A stretch of 35,911 nt of DNA, taken from an uncultured Collinsella sp. (GTDB lineage: Bacteria > Actinomycetota > Coriobacteriia > Coriobacteriales > Coriobacteriaceae). Location of the stretch: assembly GCA_900541745.1 (NCBI GenBank), contig UQLA01000020.1, forward strand, positions 1-35,911, read 5' to 3'. A program made the position numbers and the translations under genes. Positions 16,157-24,061 of this stretch are shown here, piece after piece. The notes below the pieces were generated by a model, which had not been told where the DNA came from, did not search any database, and worked only from the letters and a program-made list of their open reading frames with translations. The first letter of the stretch is position 1. Every line of letters begins with the position of its first letter.

Positions 16157-17689
16157 ATGTCTAACGCACTTCAGCGCGATCTTGCCAAGCTCGTTGCCAA
16201 TATGGATGCAGCGGCCGCCGAGCGTGGCCACGGGCCCTATGCTCAGCATTTTCATATTATGCCGCCCACGGGCTGGCTCAACGACCCCAACGGGCTTTGC
16301 CAGGCCGATGGCGTGTTTCACGCATACTTCCAGTATGCTCCGTTTGATGTGAACGGCGGCGTCAAGATGTGGGGTCATGCCACGAGCCGCGACCTTATGA
16401 ACTGGGAGTATGTTGGCGCGCCGCTGCTTCCCGATGAGCCGTTCGACTGCCATGGTGTGTACTCGGGCTCGGCATTGGTCGAGGACGGTCGCATTCGCGT
16501 GCTCTATACCGGCAACGTTAAGCTCCCCGATGCAGACGGCGTCTTTGACTATGTCAACTCCGGTCGTCGCGCCGACACCGTGTATGTCGAGAGTGTCGAT
16601 GGACAGACGTTTAGCCAAAAGCGCGTGGTGCTGGCTTCCGAGGACTATCCCGAGGATTTGACCTGCCATGTGCGTGATCCCAAGGTGTGGCGTGACGCGG
16701 ACGGGCGTTATCACATGGTGCTGGGCGCGCGTCGTCGCGTAGACGGGCCGCATGTCGAGAGCCGTTTTTGTGCGATGCACGGCGAGGGCGCCGGGCGTGA
16801 TGTGGGCGAGATCTTGGTGTATGGCTCGGCCGATATGCTGAGCTGGGAGCTTGAGAGCTGTGTGTCTACGCCCGAGCGTTTTGGCTTTATGTGGGAGTGC
16901 CCGGGATACCTTAAGCTTGAGGCCGATGGCGGTGTGCCGGTGAAGTTCCTGTCCTTCTCTCCTCAGGGGCTCGAGGGCGGTCGTTGGGACCGCGGCAACG
17001 TATACGCTGCTGGCTACATGCCTGTAACGGGCGACATTACCGGTGGTGACGGTGCCTATGAGCTGGGCGAGTTCCGCCTGTGGGACGCCGGTTTTGACTT
17101 CTATGCTCCGCAGGAGTTCACGGCCGAGGACGGTCGCCACATTCTGATCGGCTGGATGGGCATGCCCGATGAGCCGACCTATGGCAACGCACCCACCGTG
17201 GCGTGCGGCTGGCAGCACTGCATGACGGTGCCGCGTGAGCTTACAGCCGGTGACGGCGGCGTGGTGCTGCAGCAGCCGGCGCGCGAGATCGAGCGTCATT
17301 ATGTCTCGGTGCGTGTGGGGGAGGGCTCGCTGGAGGTTGCCGGCGATACCTGCTTTGACGTTGTTGTCGACGGTGTTGACGGCGCGTTTGCCGCGACCGT
17401 TGATGGCGATCTGAAACTGGCGTTTATGCCCGCCGAGGGCGAGCTGCCCGCGCGCTTTGAGATGCGATTTACCGATGAGGGTCGCGCTTCTGCCGGTTGC
17501 GGTCGTACCGTGCGCTGGGAGCCCGTCGACGAGGTTCGTAACGTGCGCATTGTTGGCGATGTCTCGTCGGTCGAGGTGTTTGTGAACGATGGCGCGCTCG
17601 TGTTCTCCACGCGCATCTATCCCGAGACCTATGGCGTATCCGTTGACGCCGCCGGCGCGAGCGTGACCTTTCACACGCTCAATATCTAG
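16157..17689 (+). CDS. scrB: GH32 sucrose-6-phosphate hydrolase / invertase
   Basis: The product is 510 residues from ATG 16157; a TTG at 16145 would add four residues, and neither has a clear SD. It is a five-bladed beta-propeller GH32 enzyme with all three catalytic signatures: WLNDPNG (nucleophile D43), VRDPKVW (transition-state stabiliser D174) and WECPGY (acid/base E247). A C-terminal beta-sandwich follows. No signal peptide is seen, so it acts inside the cell on the sucrose-6-phosphate made by the upstream PTS, giving glucose-6-phosphate and fructose. It is separated from the PTS gene by a terminator, so it may have its own promoter in 16104-16156, but none is convincing. A strong terminator follows. 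Confidence 0.92.
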   Translation: MSNALQRDLAKLVANMDAAAAERGHGPYAQHFHIMPPTGWLNDPNGLCQADGVFHAYFQYAPFDVNGGVKMWGHATSRDLMNWEYVGAPLLPDEPFDCHGVYSGSALVEDGRIRVLYTGNVKLPDADGVFDYVNSGRRADTVYVESVDGQTFSQKRVVLASEDYPEDLTCHVRDPKVWRDADGRYHMVLGARRRVDGPHVESRFCAMHGEGAGRDVGEILVYGSADMLSWELESCVSTPERFGFMWECPGYLKLEADGGVPVKFLSFSPQGLEGGRWDRGNVYAAGYMPVTGDITGGDGAYELGEFRLWDAGFDFYAPQEFTAEDGRHILIGWMGMPDEPTYGNAPTVACGWQHCMTVPRELTAGDGGVVLQQPAREIERHYVSVRVGEGSLEVAGDTCFDVVVDGVDGAFAATVDGDLKLAFMPAEGELPARFEMRFTDEGRASAGCGRTVRWEPVDEVRNVRIVGDVSSVEVFVNDGALVFSTRIYPETYGVSVDAAGASVTFHTLNI

Positions 17690-17727
17690 GCGATTTGTCG
17701 CATAACGGCGCTATACTGCAGCCGTTG

Positions 17728-17768
17728 CCCACGATGCGGGGAACACCCGCATCGTGGGTTTTTGTTTT
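17728..17768 (+). terminator. Strong intrinsic terminator between scrB and the PLP-fold gene
   Basis: CCCACGATGCGGG (17728-17740) pairs perfectly with CCCGCATCGTGGG (17746-17758), loop GAACA, followed by TTTTTGTTTT. It ends only 17 bases before the next start codon, and a TATACT hexamer (17712-17717) lies just before it, so it may terminate scrB, attenuate the next gene, or both. Confidence 0.9.
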
Positions 17769-17784
17769 GAAGGGGCGGTGCCGT

Positions 17785-18777
17785 ATGGGCGTACAGCAGA
17801 TTGAAGAGGCTTGGACTTTGAGGGCCGGCGCGCGTGGGGCGCGTCTTGTTGCGGCCCCGCATGTGCCGGCGGCGCTGTCGCTGCTGGGAATCGTGCGTCC
17901 CGGTGACCGCCTGGTGGCCTTTGCGGATGACTTTACCGAAGTGTTTGCGAGCGGCATTGATGGCTGCGACGTGGCTATGGTGGATGAGCCGTCGGCCGCA
18001 GTGTTTGCCGCCGCGTCCGAGGGCTTTGATGCTTCGCTTGATGCTGAGGGACCGCACCTGTGGTGGTTTGTGAACTCAATCGGTGGCCTTGGCCTGCGTG
18101 TGCCCGATCTGCGCGCGCTGGGTCGGGCGGCGCGTGAGGCCCATGCGCTGCTGGTTGTGGACAACACCGTGGCTGACGTCTTTGGCTGCGATCCGCTGCG
18201 GCTGGGTGCCGTGCTGTCCCTTGAGGCACTCGACCGCGCGTGCGCCGGTGAGGCGCCGCGCAAGCTTGTGGCGGCGTCGGTCGCACGCTCGCAGCTCAAG
18301 CGCCATCGTGTGGACGCCGCGGCCGAGTGCGCGCATGCGCTGATCGAGGGGTGCGGGTTGGCCGCGCTCGACTTGTCCTCCGATGAGGCCGAGGTTCTAG
18401 AACGCGGGCTCGACACGCTCGACACTCGCATGCAGGCACACTTTGACCGCGCGCGTGCACTGGCTGAATATTTGGCCGCGAACGAGATGGTGAGCAACGT
18501 GCGCTATCCCGGGCTGGCCTCGCATCCCGACCATGCCATCGCGACCGGCATCCTGGAGCACGGTTTTGGCCCTGCAGTTGAATTTGACCTTATCGAGCGC
18601 AGCGCGCGCGAGCTGTTCGATGCTTTGCCGGGGGAGTTCCGCACATCATCCGCCGGCGGCGCAACGACGCGCCTTTCGGCCCCACGCGGCAAGCAGGGGA
18701 GCACCATCCGCCTCTTCGCCGGCACCGACAACCCCCTGGTCGTAGCGTCCTCCCTAGACAACGCCCTCCGCAAGTAG
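17785..18777 (+). CDS. Cys/Met-metabolism PLP-fold protein lacking the catalytic lysine
   Basis: The product is 330 residues from ATG 17785 (AAGGGG at 17770-17775); the longer frame from 17695 would start before the terminator and is rejected. It aligns by eye with the cystathionine gamma-synthase/beta-lyase family: LLVVDNT with D126, the usual pyridine-nitrogen partner, and VSNVRYPGLASHPDHAIATG with GFGPAVEFDL in the C-terminal domain. Where the family has SATKYxxGH with the PLP-binding lysine, this protein reads AVLSLEALDRACAGEAPRKL, so the internal aldimine lysine is missing; the N-terminal YSRxxNPT region is also gone. The frame is intact. It is probably a pseudoenzyme or has a changed activity. 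No operon partner is seen. Confidence 0.7.
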   Translation: MGVQQIEEAWTLRAGARGARLVAAPHVPAALSLLGIVRPGDRLVAFADDFTEVFASGIDGCDVAMVDEPSAAVFAAASEGFDASLDAEGPHLWWFVNSIGGLGLRVPDLRALGRAAREAHALLVVDNTVADVFGCDPLRLGAVLSLEALDRACAGEAPRKLVAASVARSQLKRHRVDAAAECAHALIEGCGLAALDLSSDEAEVLERGLDTLDTRMQAHFDRARALAEYLAANEMVSNVRYPGLASHPDHAIATGILEHGFGPAVEFDLIERSARELFDALPGEFRTSSAGGATTRLSAPRGKQGSTIRLFAGTDNPLVVASSLDNALRK

Positions 18778-18795
18778 CTAAATCATCCTCGACTC

Positions 18796-18870
18796 CATAA
18801 GTTGCGGTGAAATATGGATTGATTTACGGCTTTAACCGCATAAACAGTCCCTATTTCACCGCAACTTATG
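18796..18870. repeat. Long inverted repeat between convergent genes
   Basis: A perfect 19-bp arm CATAAGTTGCGGTGAAATA (18796-18814) is repeated inverted at 18852-18870, with a 37-nt spacer. The match continues imperfectly into the spacer (GGATTGATTTACGG against the complement of the right side, GGGACTGTTTATGCGG) and outward by CTC/GAG, so the element is a nearly full-length palindrome. No T-run follows either side. It resembles a REP or MITE-type palindrome; use as a bidirectional terminator is possible. Confidence 0.7.
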
Positions 18871-18906
18871 AGAGGGGGTTGTGTAGCCATAAAGCCCCGT
18901 CCCAAA

Positions 18907-19257
18907 TTAGCTACTCTGGTTGATGGTGGCGATGAGGGCGTCGGCTTTGGTGGCGATGACGTTGTTGATGTCGGCCTGCAGCTCCTCGTAGACCGCTATG
19001 GCGCGCTCGCCGGCCGGCGTGAGCGTGGATCCGCGGGCGCCGTCGCGCTCGATGAGTTTGCAGCCCAGCTGCCCTTCGGCCTCGTTCACAATACGCCAGG
19101 CCTTGGAATACGCCATGCCCATGCTCTTGGCGGCGCGGTTGAGCGAGTGCTCGCGGGCAATACCCTGCAGCAGCAAGACGCAGCCGTGTCCAAACACGCC
19201 CGGCAGATCCTTGTCGCACGCTTGAATGACCAACTTTGCCGTCGTCTTGTACTCCAT
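18907..19257 (-). CDS. ModE-type winged-helix transcriptional regulator
   Basis: The product is 116 residues from the ATG at 19257 (minus strand); a GTG at 19266 would add three residues but lies only two bases after GGGGAG. The fold is the N-terminal DNA-binding domain of ModE/LysR-like regulators: LLLQGIAREHSLNRAAKSMG, then SYxxAW-like YSKAWRIVNEAEGQLG, then GGxxxxLTPAG-like GSTLTPAGERAI. The molybdate-binding Mop domains of full ModE are absent, so it is either a one-domain relative or responds to something else. It is divergent from guaB and convergent with the PLP-fold gene. No molybdenum genes are in the window, so its target cannot be named. Confidence 0.8.
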   Translation of the reverse strand: MEYKTTAKLVIQACDKDLPGVFGHGCVLLLQGIAREHSLNRAAKSMGMAYSKAWRIVNEAEGQLGCKLIERDGARGSTLTPAGERAIAVYEELQADINNVIATKADALIATINQSS

Positions 19258-19342
19258 GTGCTCCACGTCTCCCCGCTAAAGTATTTGCTGGGCAAACGCA
19301 AAGCCTGCGTCAAACCCTCGTGTGCTCTTCTTAAATCATGCA

Positions 19343-19371
19343 TTGTAGCAGTCAAAGTGCGTTAAGATACT
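19343..19371 (+). promoter_or_regulatory. Probable guaB promoter
   Basis: TTGTAG (19343-19348) and GATACT (19366-19371) are 17 bp apart, four of six matches each to the housekeeping consensus, predicting a start near 19378 and a ~70-nt leader. Confidence 0.5.
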
Positions 19372-19380
19372 TCCCCAGTA

Positions 19381-19432
19381 TTGGGCGCCCAAGGTTGGGC
19401 TGGGTCCTACGAGGCCTGCAGCCGACCGGTCG
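19381..19432 (+). promoter_or_regulatory. Palindrome-rich leader of guaB
   Basis: The leader holds the 12-bp palindrome TTGGGCGCCCAA (19381-19392), a second TTGGGC at 19395-19400 that could pair with the same GCCCAA, and the 10-bp palindrome CGACCGGTCG (19423-19432). It does not match a riboswitch class I know. It could be an alternative-fold leader or operator sites. Confidence 0.4.
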
Positions 19433-19450
19433 CATGGAAAAAGGAGAAAC

Positions 19451-20962
19451 ATGGCTACGTTCTTTCCCGGTGAGTCCCACACGTTTTCGGAGTATCTGCT
19501 GGTCCCTGGTTACTCGTCCTCGCAGTGCATCCCCAACAACGTCTCTCTTAAGACGCCGCTGACCCGCTTTAAGCGCGGTGAGAAGCCGGCAATCACCCTG
19601 AACATCCCCATGGTTTCCGCTATCATGCAGTCCGTCTCGGGCGTCGACATGGGTGTCGCGCTCGCTACCGAGGGTGGCCTGTCCTTCATTTACGGTTCCC
19701 AGAGCGCCGAGTCCGAGGCCGCTATGGTCAAGGCCGTCAAGGATCACAAGGCTGGCTTCGTTCAGTCCGATTCCACGCTGACCCCCGATATGACCATGGA
19801 ACAGGTCATCGAGCTCAAGGAGAAGACCGGTCACTCCACCATGCCGGTTACCGACGACGGCACTCCCAAGGGTAAGCTCCTGGGCATCGTCACCAGCCGT
19901 GACTATCGCCCCAGCCGCGATGACCACCAGACGAAGGTCTCCGAGTTCATGACCCCGCGTGAGCAGCTCATCGTGGGCGACAAGAACATTAGCCTCAAGG
20001 TTGCCAACGACGTCATCTGGGACAACAAGCTCAACGCTCTGCCCATCGTCGACGACAACGATCACCTCATGGGCATCGTCTTCCGCAAGGACTACGACAG
20101 CCACAAGACCAACCCCAACGAGCTGCTCGACGGTGATAAGCGCTATATGGTTGGCGCCGGCATCAACACCCGCGACTATGCCGAGCGCGTGCCGCTGCTC
20201 ATCGAGGCCGGCGCCGACGTCCTGTGCATCGACTCTTCCGAGGGCTTCAGCGAGTGGCAGAAGCGCACCATTGAGTGGATTCGCGCCAACTACGGCGAGG
20301 ACGTCAAGGTCGGTGCCGGTAACGTCGTCGACGCCGAGGGCTTCCGCTTCCTGGCCGACTGCGGTGCCGACTTCATCAAGGTCGGTATCGGCGGCGGTTC
20401 CATCTGCATTACCCGCGAGACCAAGGGCATCGGCCGTGGCCAGGCCACCGCGCTGATCGACGTCTGCCGTGCTCGCGACGAGTACTACGAGGAGACCGGC
20501 GTCTACGTGCCCGTGTGCTCCGACGGCGGTATCGTCTACGACTACCACATGACGCTCGCCCTTGCCATGGGTGCCGACTTTATGATGCTGGGCCGCTACT
20601 TCGCCCGCTTTGACGAGAGCCCGACCGAGCGCGTCAACGTCAACGGCCAGTACATGAAGGAGTACTGGGGCGAGGGTTCTGCGCGTGCCCGCAACTGGCA
20701 GCGCTACGACCTGGGCGGCGCCGCGAAGCTCAGCTTCGTCGAGGGCGTCGACTCTTACGTTCCCTACGCCGGCTCCCTTAAGGACGGCGTGGGCGGCACG
20801 CTTTACAAGGTTAAGTCCACGATGTGCAACTGCGGCGCCCTCTCGATCCCCGAGCTCCAGGAAAAGGCACGCCTGACCCTGGTCAGCTCCACCTCCATCG
20901 TCGAAGGCGGCGCCCACGACGTAGTCGTCAAGGATTCCCAGCAGAGCGTCAGCTACCGCTAG
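19451..20962 (+). CDS. guaB: IMP dehydrogenase, Tritrichomonas-type
   Basis: This 503-residue enzyme oxidises IMP to XMP with NAD+, the committed step of guanine nucleotide synthesis. ATG 19451 follows AAAGGAG. The TIM barrel is interrupted by two CBS motifs (about residues 105-220). The catalytic loop reads GIGGGSICITRETKGIGRGQ with C319 as the nucleophile, and the flap EYWGEGSARARNWQRYD carries R418-Y419. Length, C319 and R418/Y419 match the numbering of the well-studied T. foetus IMPDH, and GIGGGSICITRE and KVKSTMCNCGAL are also shared with it, unlike the GIGPGSICTTR of common bacterial enzymes. It has its own promoter and terminator, so it is monocistronic. Confidence 0.97.
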   Translation: MATFFPGESHTFSEYLLVPGYSSSQCIPNNVSLKTPLTRFKRGEKPAITLNIPMVSAIMQSVSGVDMGVALATEGGLSFIYGSQSAESEAAMVKAVKDHKAGFVQSDSTLTPDMTMEQVIELKEKTGHSTMPVTDDGTPKGKLLGIVTSRDYRPSRDDHQTKVSEFMTPREQLIVGDKNISLKVANDVIWDNKLNALPIVDDNDHLMGIVFRKDYDSHKTNPNELLDGDKRYMVGAGINTRDYAERVPLLIEAGADVLCIDSSEGFSEWQKRTIEWIRANYGEDVKVGAGNVVDAEGFRFLADCGADFIKVGIGGGSICITRETKGIGRGQATALIDVCRARDEYYEETGVYVPVCSDGGIVYDYHMTLALAMGADFMMLGRYFARFDESPTERVNVNGQYMKEYWGEGSARARNWQRYDLGGAAKLSFVEGVDSYVPYAGSLKDGVGGTLYKVKSTMCNCGALSIPELQEKARLTLVSSTSIVEGGAHDVVVKDSQQSVSYR

Positions 20963-20967
20963 GCGGC

Positions 20968-21060
20968 TTTCCCAAGCACCGCACCTTGCCGTTCAAACCG
21001 TCGCTCGCGTACCAAAGTACGCGTCGCTCCTCTTTCACGGCAATCTGCGGCACTTGGAAA
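20968..21060 (+). repeat. Structured intergenic repeat, copy 2
   Basis: The core 20987-21042 matches the copy at 13313-13369. Folding gives GCGTAC (21007-21012) with GTACGC (21017-21022), TTGCCG (20986-20991) with CGGCAA (21038-21043), CCGC (20979-20982) with GCGG (21047-21050), and TTTCCCAAG (20968-20976) with CTTGGAAA (21053-21060). The outer arms differ from copy 1 but still pair. It begins six bases after the guaB stop. Confidence 0.7.
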
Positions 21061-21121
21061 ACTCGACCATGCTTGGGCGGATGACAAATAGCGGTTGATT
21101 CACAACCACGGTATTTAGATA

Positions 21122-21166
21122 AAGCGAGATGCCTGCAAGTCGCAGGCATCTCGCTTGTCGTATTTG
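21122..21166 (+). terminator. Intrinsic terminator after guaB
   Basis: A perfect 15-bp stem (21122-21136 with 21142-21156, loop AAGTC) is followed by a loose T-rich stretch (GTCGTATTT). The stem is very stable; the T-tract is weak. Confidence 0.75.
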
Positions 21167-21173
21167 CTATCAT
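21165..21173 (+). promoter_or_regulatory. Possible extended -10 promoter of leuS
   Basis: TGCTATCAT has the TGn extended -10 form and would start RNA near 21180, about 12 bases before the long hairpin. No -35 is evident. Confidence 0.35.
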
Positions 21174-21191
21174 CATGCGAGTTAACGATGT

Positions 21192-21310
21192 GGCGGGGCG
21201 TTCTTACCTTTGCTCGCTGCAAGTTCCGCACGCAAAGAAGAGCACTAAATGTGCTCTTCGTCTTGCGCAGGACTGTCCGCAGCAGCGAGTAAAGGTAAGA
21301 ACGCCCCGCC
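21192..21310 (+). promoter_or_regulatory. Long hairpin leader of leuS
   Basis: A 29-nt left arm (21192-21220) pairs with 21282-21310 at 28 of 29 positions (begins GGCGGGGCGTTCTTACC, ends with its complement). Inside, GAAGAGCAC (21237-21245) pairs with GTGCTCTTC (21251-21259), loop TAAAT, and neighbouring bases also pair partly, so nearly the whole 119 nt folds into one rod. The SD of leuS follows 15 bases later. There is no T-box sequence and no T-run. It could be an RNase III-processed leader, a protein-binding regulatory RNA or an inserted MITE. Confidence 0.65.
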
Positions 21311-21336
21311 CCAACCCAGCTAACAAAGGAGCTGAT

Positions 21337-23913
21337 ATGTGCGATTGCACAGATCATAAGGACGAGATCCCTGCCTACGACGCGCAGGCCATTGAGTCCA
21401 AGTGGATGAAGGCCTGGGAGGACTCCAACCTCTTTGCCGTCGACACCGACGACAGCAAGCCCAAGAAGTACGTGCTCGAGATGTTCCCGTATCCGTCGGG
21501 CGACCTGCACATGGGCCACGCGCGCAACTATACCATCGGCGATGCCATGGCCCGTCAGGCCCGCATGCGCGGCTACGACGTGCTGCACCCCATCGGCTTC
21601 GATGCCTTTGGCCTGCCCGCCGAGAACGCCGCCATCAAGCACAACACGCAGGCTGCCGCCTGGACGTATAAGAACATGGACCAGGCGCTTTCCACGATGA
21701 AGCGCATGGGCTTCTCCTACGATCTGGATCGCATGGTCAAGACCTGCAGCCCCGATTATTACCGCTGGGGCCAGTGGATCTTTGAGAAGATGTGGGAAAA
21801 GGGCCTGGTCTACCGCAAGAAGAACCCGGTCAACTGGTGCCCCACCTGCAAGACCGTTCTGGCTAACGAGCAGGTCACCGAGGGTAAGTGCTGGCGCTGC
21901 GGCACCGAGCCCGAGAAGCGCGACCTGGAGCAGTGGTACTTCAAGATTACCGAGTACTCCCAGGAGCTGCTCGACGACCTGGAGAAGCTCCCCGGCTGGC
22001 CCGAGCGCGTCAAGCAGATGCAGGCCAACTGGATCGGCCGCTCCGAGGGCGCCGAGGTCGACTTTACCCTGTGTGACCAGGATGGCGAGCCCATCGAGGG
22101 CGACGAGGGTAAGATCACTGTTTTCACCACGCGAGCCGACACGCTCTTCGGTGTCTCCTTCTTTGTCCTGGCTCCCGAGTACGCCCGTCTGCACGAGCTC
22201 GTCGAGGGCACGGAGTACGAGGAGGCCGTGACCAAGATCGTCGAGGACTCCAAGCATATCTCTGCCGTCGAGCGTGCCCAGGGCACCCTCGAGAAGCACG
22301 GTGCCTTTACCGGCCGCTACGTGGTAAACCCCGTCAACGGCGAGAAGGTCCCCGTGTGGGTTGCCGATTATGTCGTTGCCGACTACGGCACCGGCGCCGT
22401 CATGGCTGTTCCCTGCGGTGACCAGCGCGACTTTGAGTTTGCCCGCAAGTACGACCTGCCGATCGTGCCGATCATCCTGGACGATGACGACCGCGCTGCC
22501 GTCGAGGCCAGCGGTGAGACCATCGATACCTTCCATGCCGAGACCGTCGACTGGGATTGCGCCCACGCTGCCGAGGGCACGCTTGTCCAGTCCGGCAAGT
22601 ACACCGGCATGCGCGGCGGCAAGCACTCCGAGGGCGAGGCTGCCATCGTGGCCGACCTCGAGGCCATGGGCTGCGGTCGTCGCAAGGTCGAGTTCCGTCT
22701 GCGCGACTGGCTCATCAGCCGTCAGCGCTACTGGGGCAACCCCATCCCGGCCATCCACTGCGAGCACTGCGGCATCGTGCCCGTGCCCGAGGACCAGCTG
22801 CCGGTGACGCTGCCCGAGAATCTGGACCTGGGCGCCGGCGAGACCCTCGCCGAGTGCAAGGAGTTCTACGAGACCACCTGCCCGGTCTGCGGTCGCCCGG
22901 CCAAGCGTGAGACCGATACCATGGACACCTTTACCTGCTCCAGCTGGTATTACCTGCGCTATACCGATCCGCACAACACCGAGCTGCCCTTCTCCCGCGA
23001 GGCGGCCGACCGTTGGATGCCCGTCGATAACTACATCGGCGGCATCGAGCACGCCATTTTGCACCTGCTCTACAGTCGCTTCTTTACCAAGGCACTGCGC
23101 GACCTGGGCCTGCTGAGCGTTGACGAGCCCTTCACCAACCTGCTGTGCCAGGGCATGGTCAAGGACGAGAACGGCGACACCATGTCCAAGTCCAAGGGCA
23201 ACGTCGTGCCGCCGAGCTCGGTCATCGAGCCCTACGGCGCCGACACCATGCGTCTGGCGATCCTGTTTATCGCCCCGCCCGAGAAGGACTTCGACTGGGA
23301 TCCCAAGGCCGTCGAGGGCGCCAACCGCTTCATTAAACGCGCCTGGCGTATCGTGTGGCAGCTCGTCCAGTCGGGTGACGCCAACGTGGCCTTCGACAAG
23401 TCCGCGCTCGACGAGACCGCGATGAAGCTCTACCGCGAGCGTCACCGCACTATCGCCAAGTGCACCGAGGACTTCGATCGCGGCCAGTTCAACACCGCGA
23501 TCTCGGCCGTCATGGAGCTCGTCAACGCGGCGAGCGCCTACCTCAACGCCACCGAGGGCGCTGCCCGCGACAAGGCCCTGTGCTACGGCGTGGCCAAGGA
23601 CATCGTGAGCGTCCTGGCGCCCATCTGCCCGTTCTGGGCCGACGAGTTGTGGCACGAGGCGCTCGGCTGCGAGGGCAACGCCTACACCGCCGCCTGGCCC
23701 GAGTTTGACCTGGCCGAGTCCATCGAGGACACGGTGCAGATCGTCGTGCAGGTGCTCGGCAAGGTCCGCGGCCGCGTCGACGTTGCCCGCGATGCCTCCA
23801 ATGAGGATATGCAGGCTGCCGCCGAGGCCGCCGTCGCCAAGTGGCTCGAGGGCAAGACGGTCGTCAAGGCCATCTGTGTGCCCGGCAAGCTGGTCAACCT
23901 GGTGGTCAAGTAA
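21337..23913 (+). CDS. leuS: Leucyl-tRNA synthetase
   Basis: This 858-residue class I synthetase charges tRNA-Leu with leucine. ATG 21337 has AAAGGAG at 21325-21331; the frame is open back to 21175 but that part is the leader hairpin. HIGH appears as HMGH (58-61) in PYPSGDLHMGHARNY. A zinc-binding-like segment CPTCK...CWRCG (~168-190) follows, then the CP1 editing domain (TTRADTLFGVSF, GTGAVMAVPCGDQRD). KMSKS appears as TMSKS (615-619), with the anticodon-binding and C-terminal domains after it. Length is usual for bacterial LeuRS. It is monocistronic with a terminator at 23944. Confidence 0.98.
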   Translation: MCDCTDHKDEIPAYDAQAIESKWMKAWEDSNLFAVDTDDSKPKKYVLEMFPYPSGDLHMGHARNYTIGDAMARQARMRGYDVLHPIGFDAFGLPAENAAIKHNTQAAAWTYKNMDQALSTMKRMGFSYDLDRMVKTCSPDYYRWGQWIFEKMWEKGLVYRKKNPVNWCPTCKTVLANEQVTEGKCWRCGTEPEKRDLEQWYFKITEYSQELLDDLEKLPGWPERVKQMQANWIGRSEGAEVDFTLCDQDGEPIEGDEGKITVFTTRADTLFGVSFFVLAPEYARLHELVEGTEYEEAVTKIVEDSKHISAVERAQGTLEKHGAFTGRYVVNPVNGEKVPVWVADYVVADYGTGAVMAVPCGDQRDFEFARKYDLPIVPIILDDDDRAAVEASGETIDTFHAETVDWDCAHAAEGTLVQSGKYTGMRGGKHSEGEAAIVADLEAMGCGRRKVEFRLRDWLISRQRYWGNPIPAIHCEHCGIVPVPEDQLPVTLPENLDLGAGETLAECKEFYETTCPVCGRPAKRETDTMDTFTCSSWYYLRYTDPHNTELPFSREAADRWMPVDNYIGGIEHAILHLLYSRFFTKALRDLGLLSVDEPFTNLLCQGMVKDENGDTMSKSKGNVVPPSSVIEPYGADTMRLAILFIAPPEKDFDWDPKAVEGANRFIKRAWRIVWQLVQSGDANVAFDKSALDETAMKLYRERHRTIAKCTEDFDRGQFNTAISAVMELVNAASAYLNATEGAARDKALCYGVAKDIVSVLAPICPFWADELWHEALGCEGNAYTAAWPEFDLAESIEDTVQIVVQVLGKVRGRVDVARDASNEDMQAAAEAAVAKWLEGKTVVKAICVPGKLVNLVVK

Positions 23914-23943
23914 GCGCTGTGCGCATAGCTGACTTGAAAAAGC

Positions 23944-23976
23944 GAGGGGCGATCCGGCTGGGTCGTCCCTCCTTTT
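23944..23976 (+). terminator. Intrinsic terminator after leuS
   Basis: GAGGGGCGA (23944-23952) pairs with TCGTCCCTC (23963-23971) with one G-T pair, loop of ten, then CTTTT. Confidence 0.75.
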
Positions 23977-24061
23977 GGTTATGGATGCTTGCGACAACAC
24001 CCAATTATCCATTTCTTGTGGAGAACCTGTGCTCACGCTGACCTGCGGGTTTGTGTTGTGG

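Noticed and set aside
21192..21310. T-box riboswitch for leuS
   Set aside because: No T-box consensus (TGGnACCGCG) and no specifier-loop layout or terminator T-run is present; the region is a single long rod.
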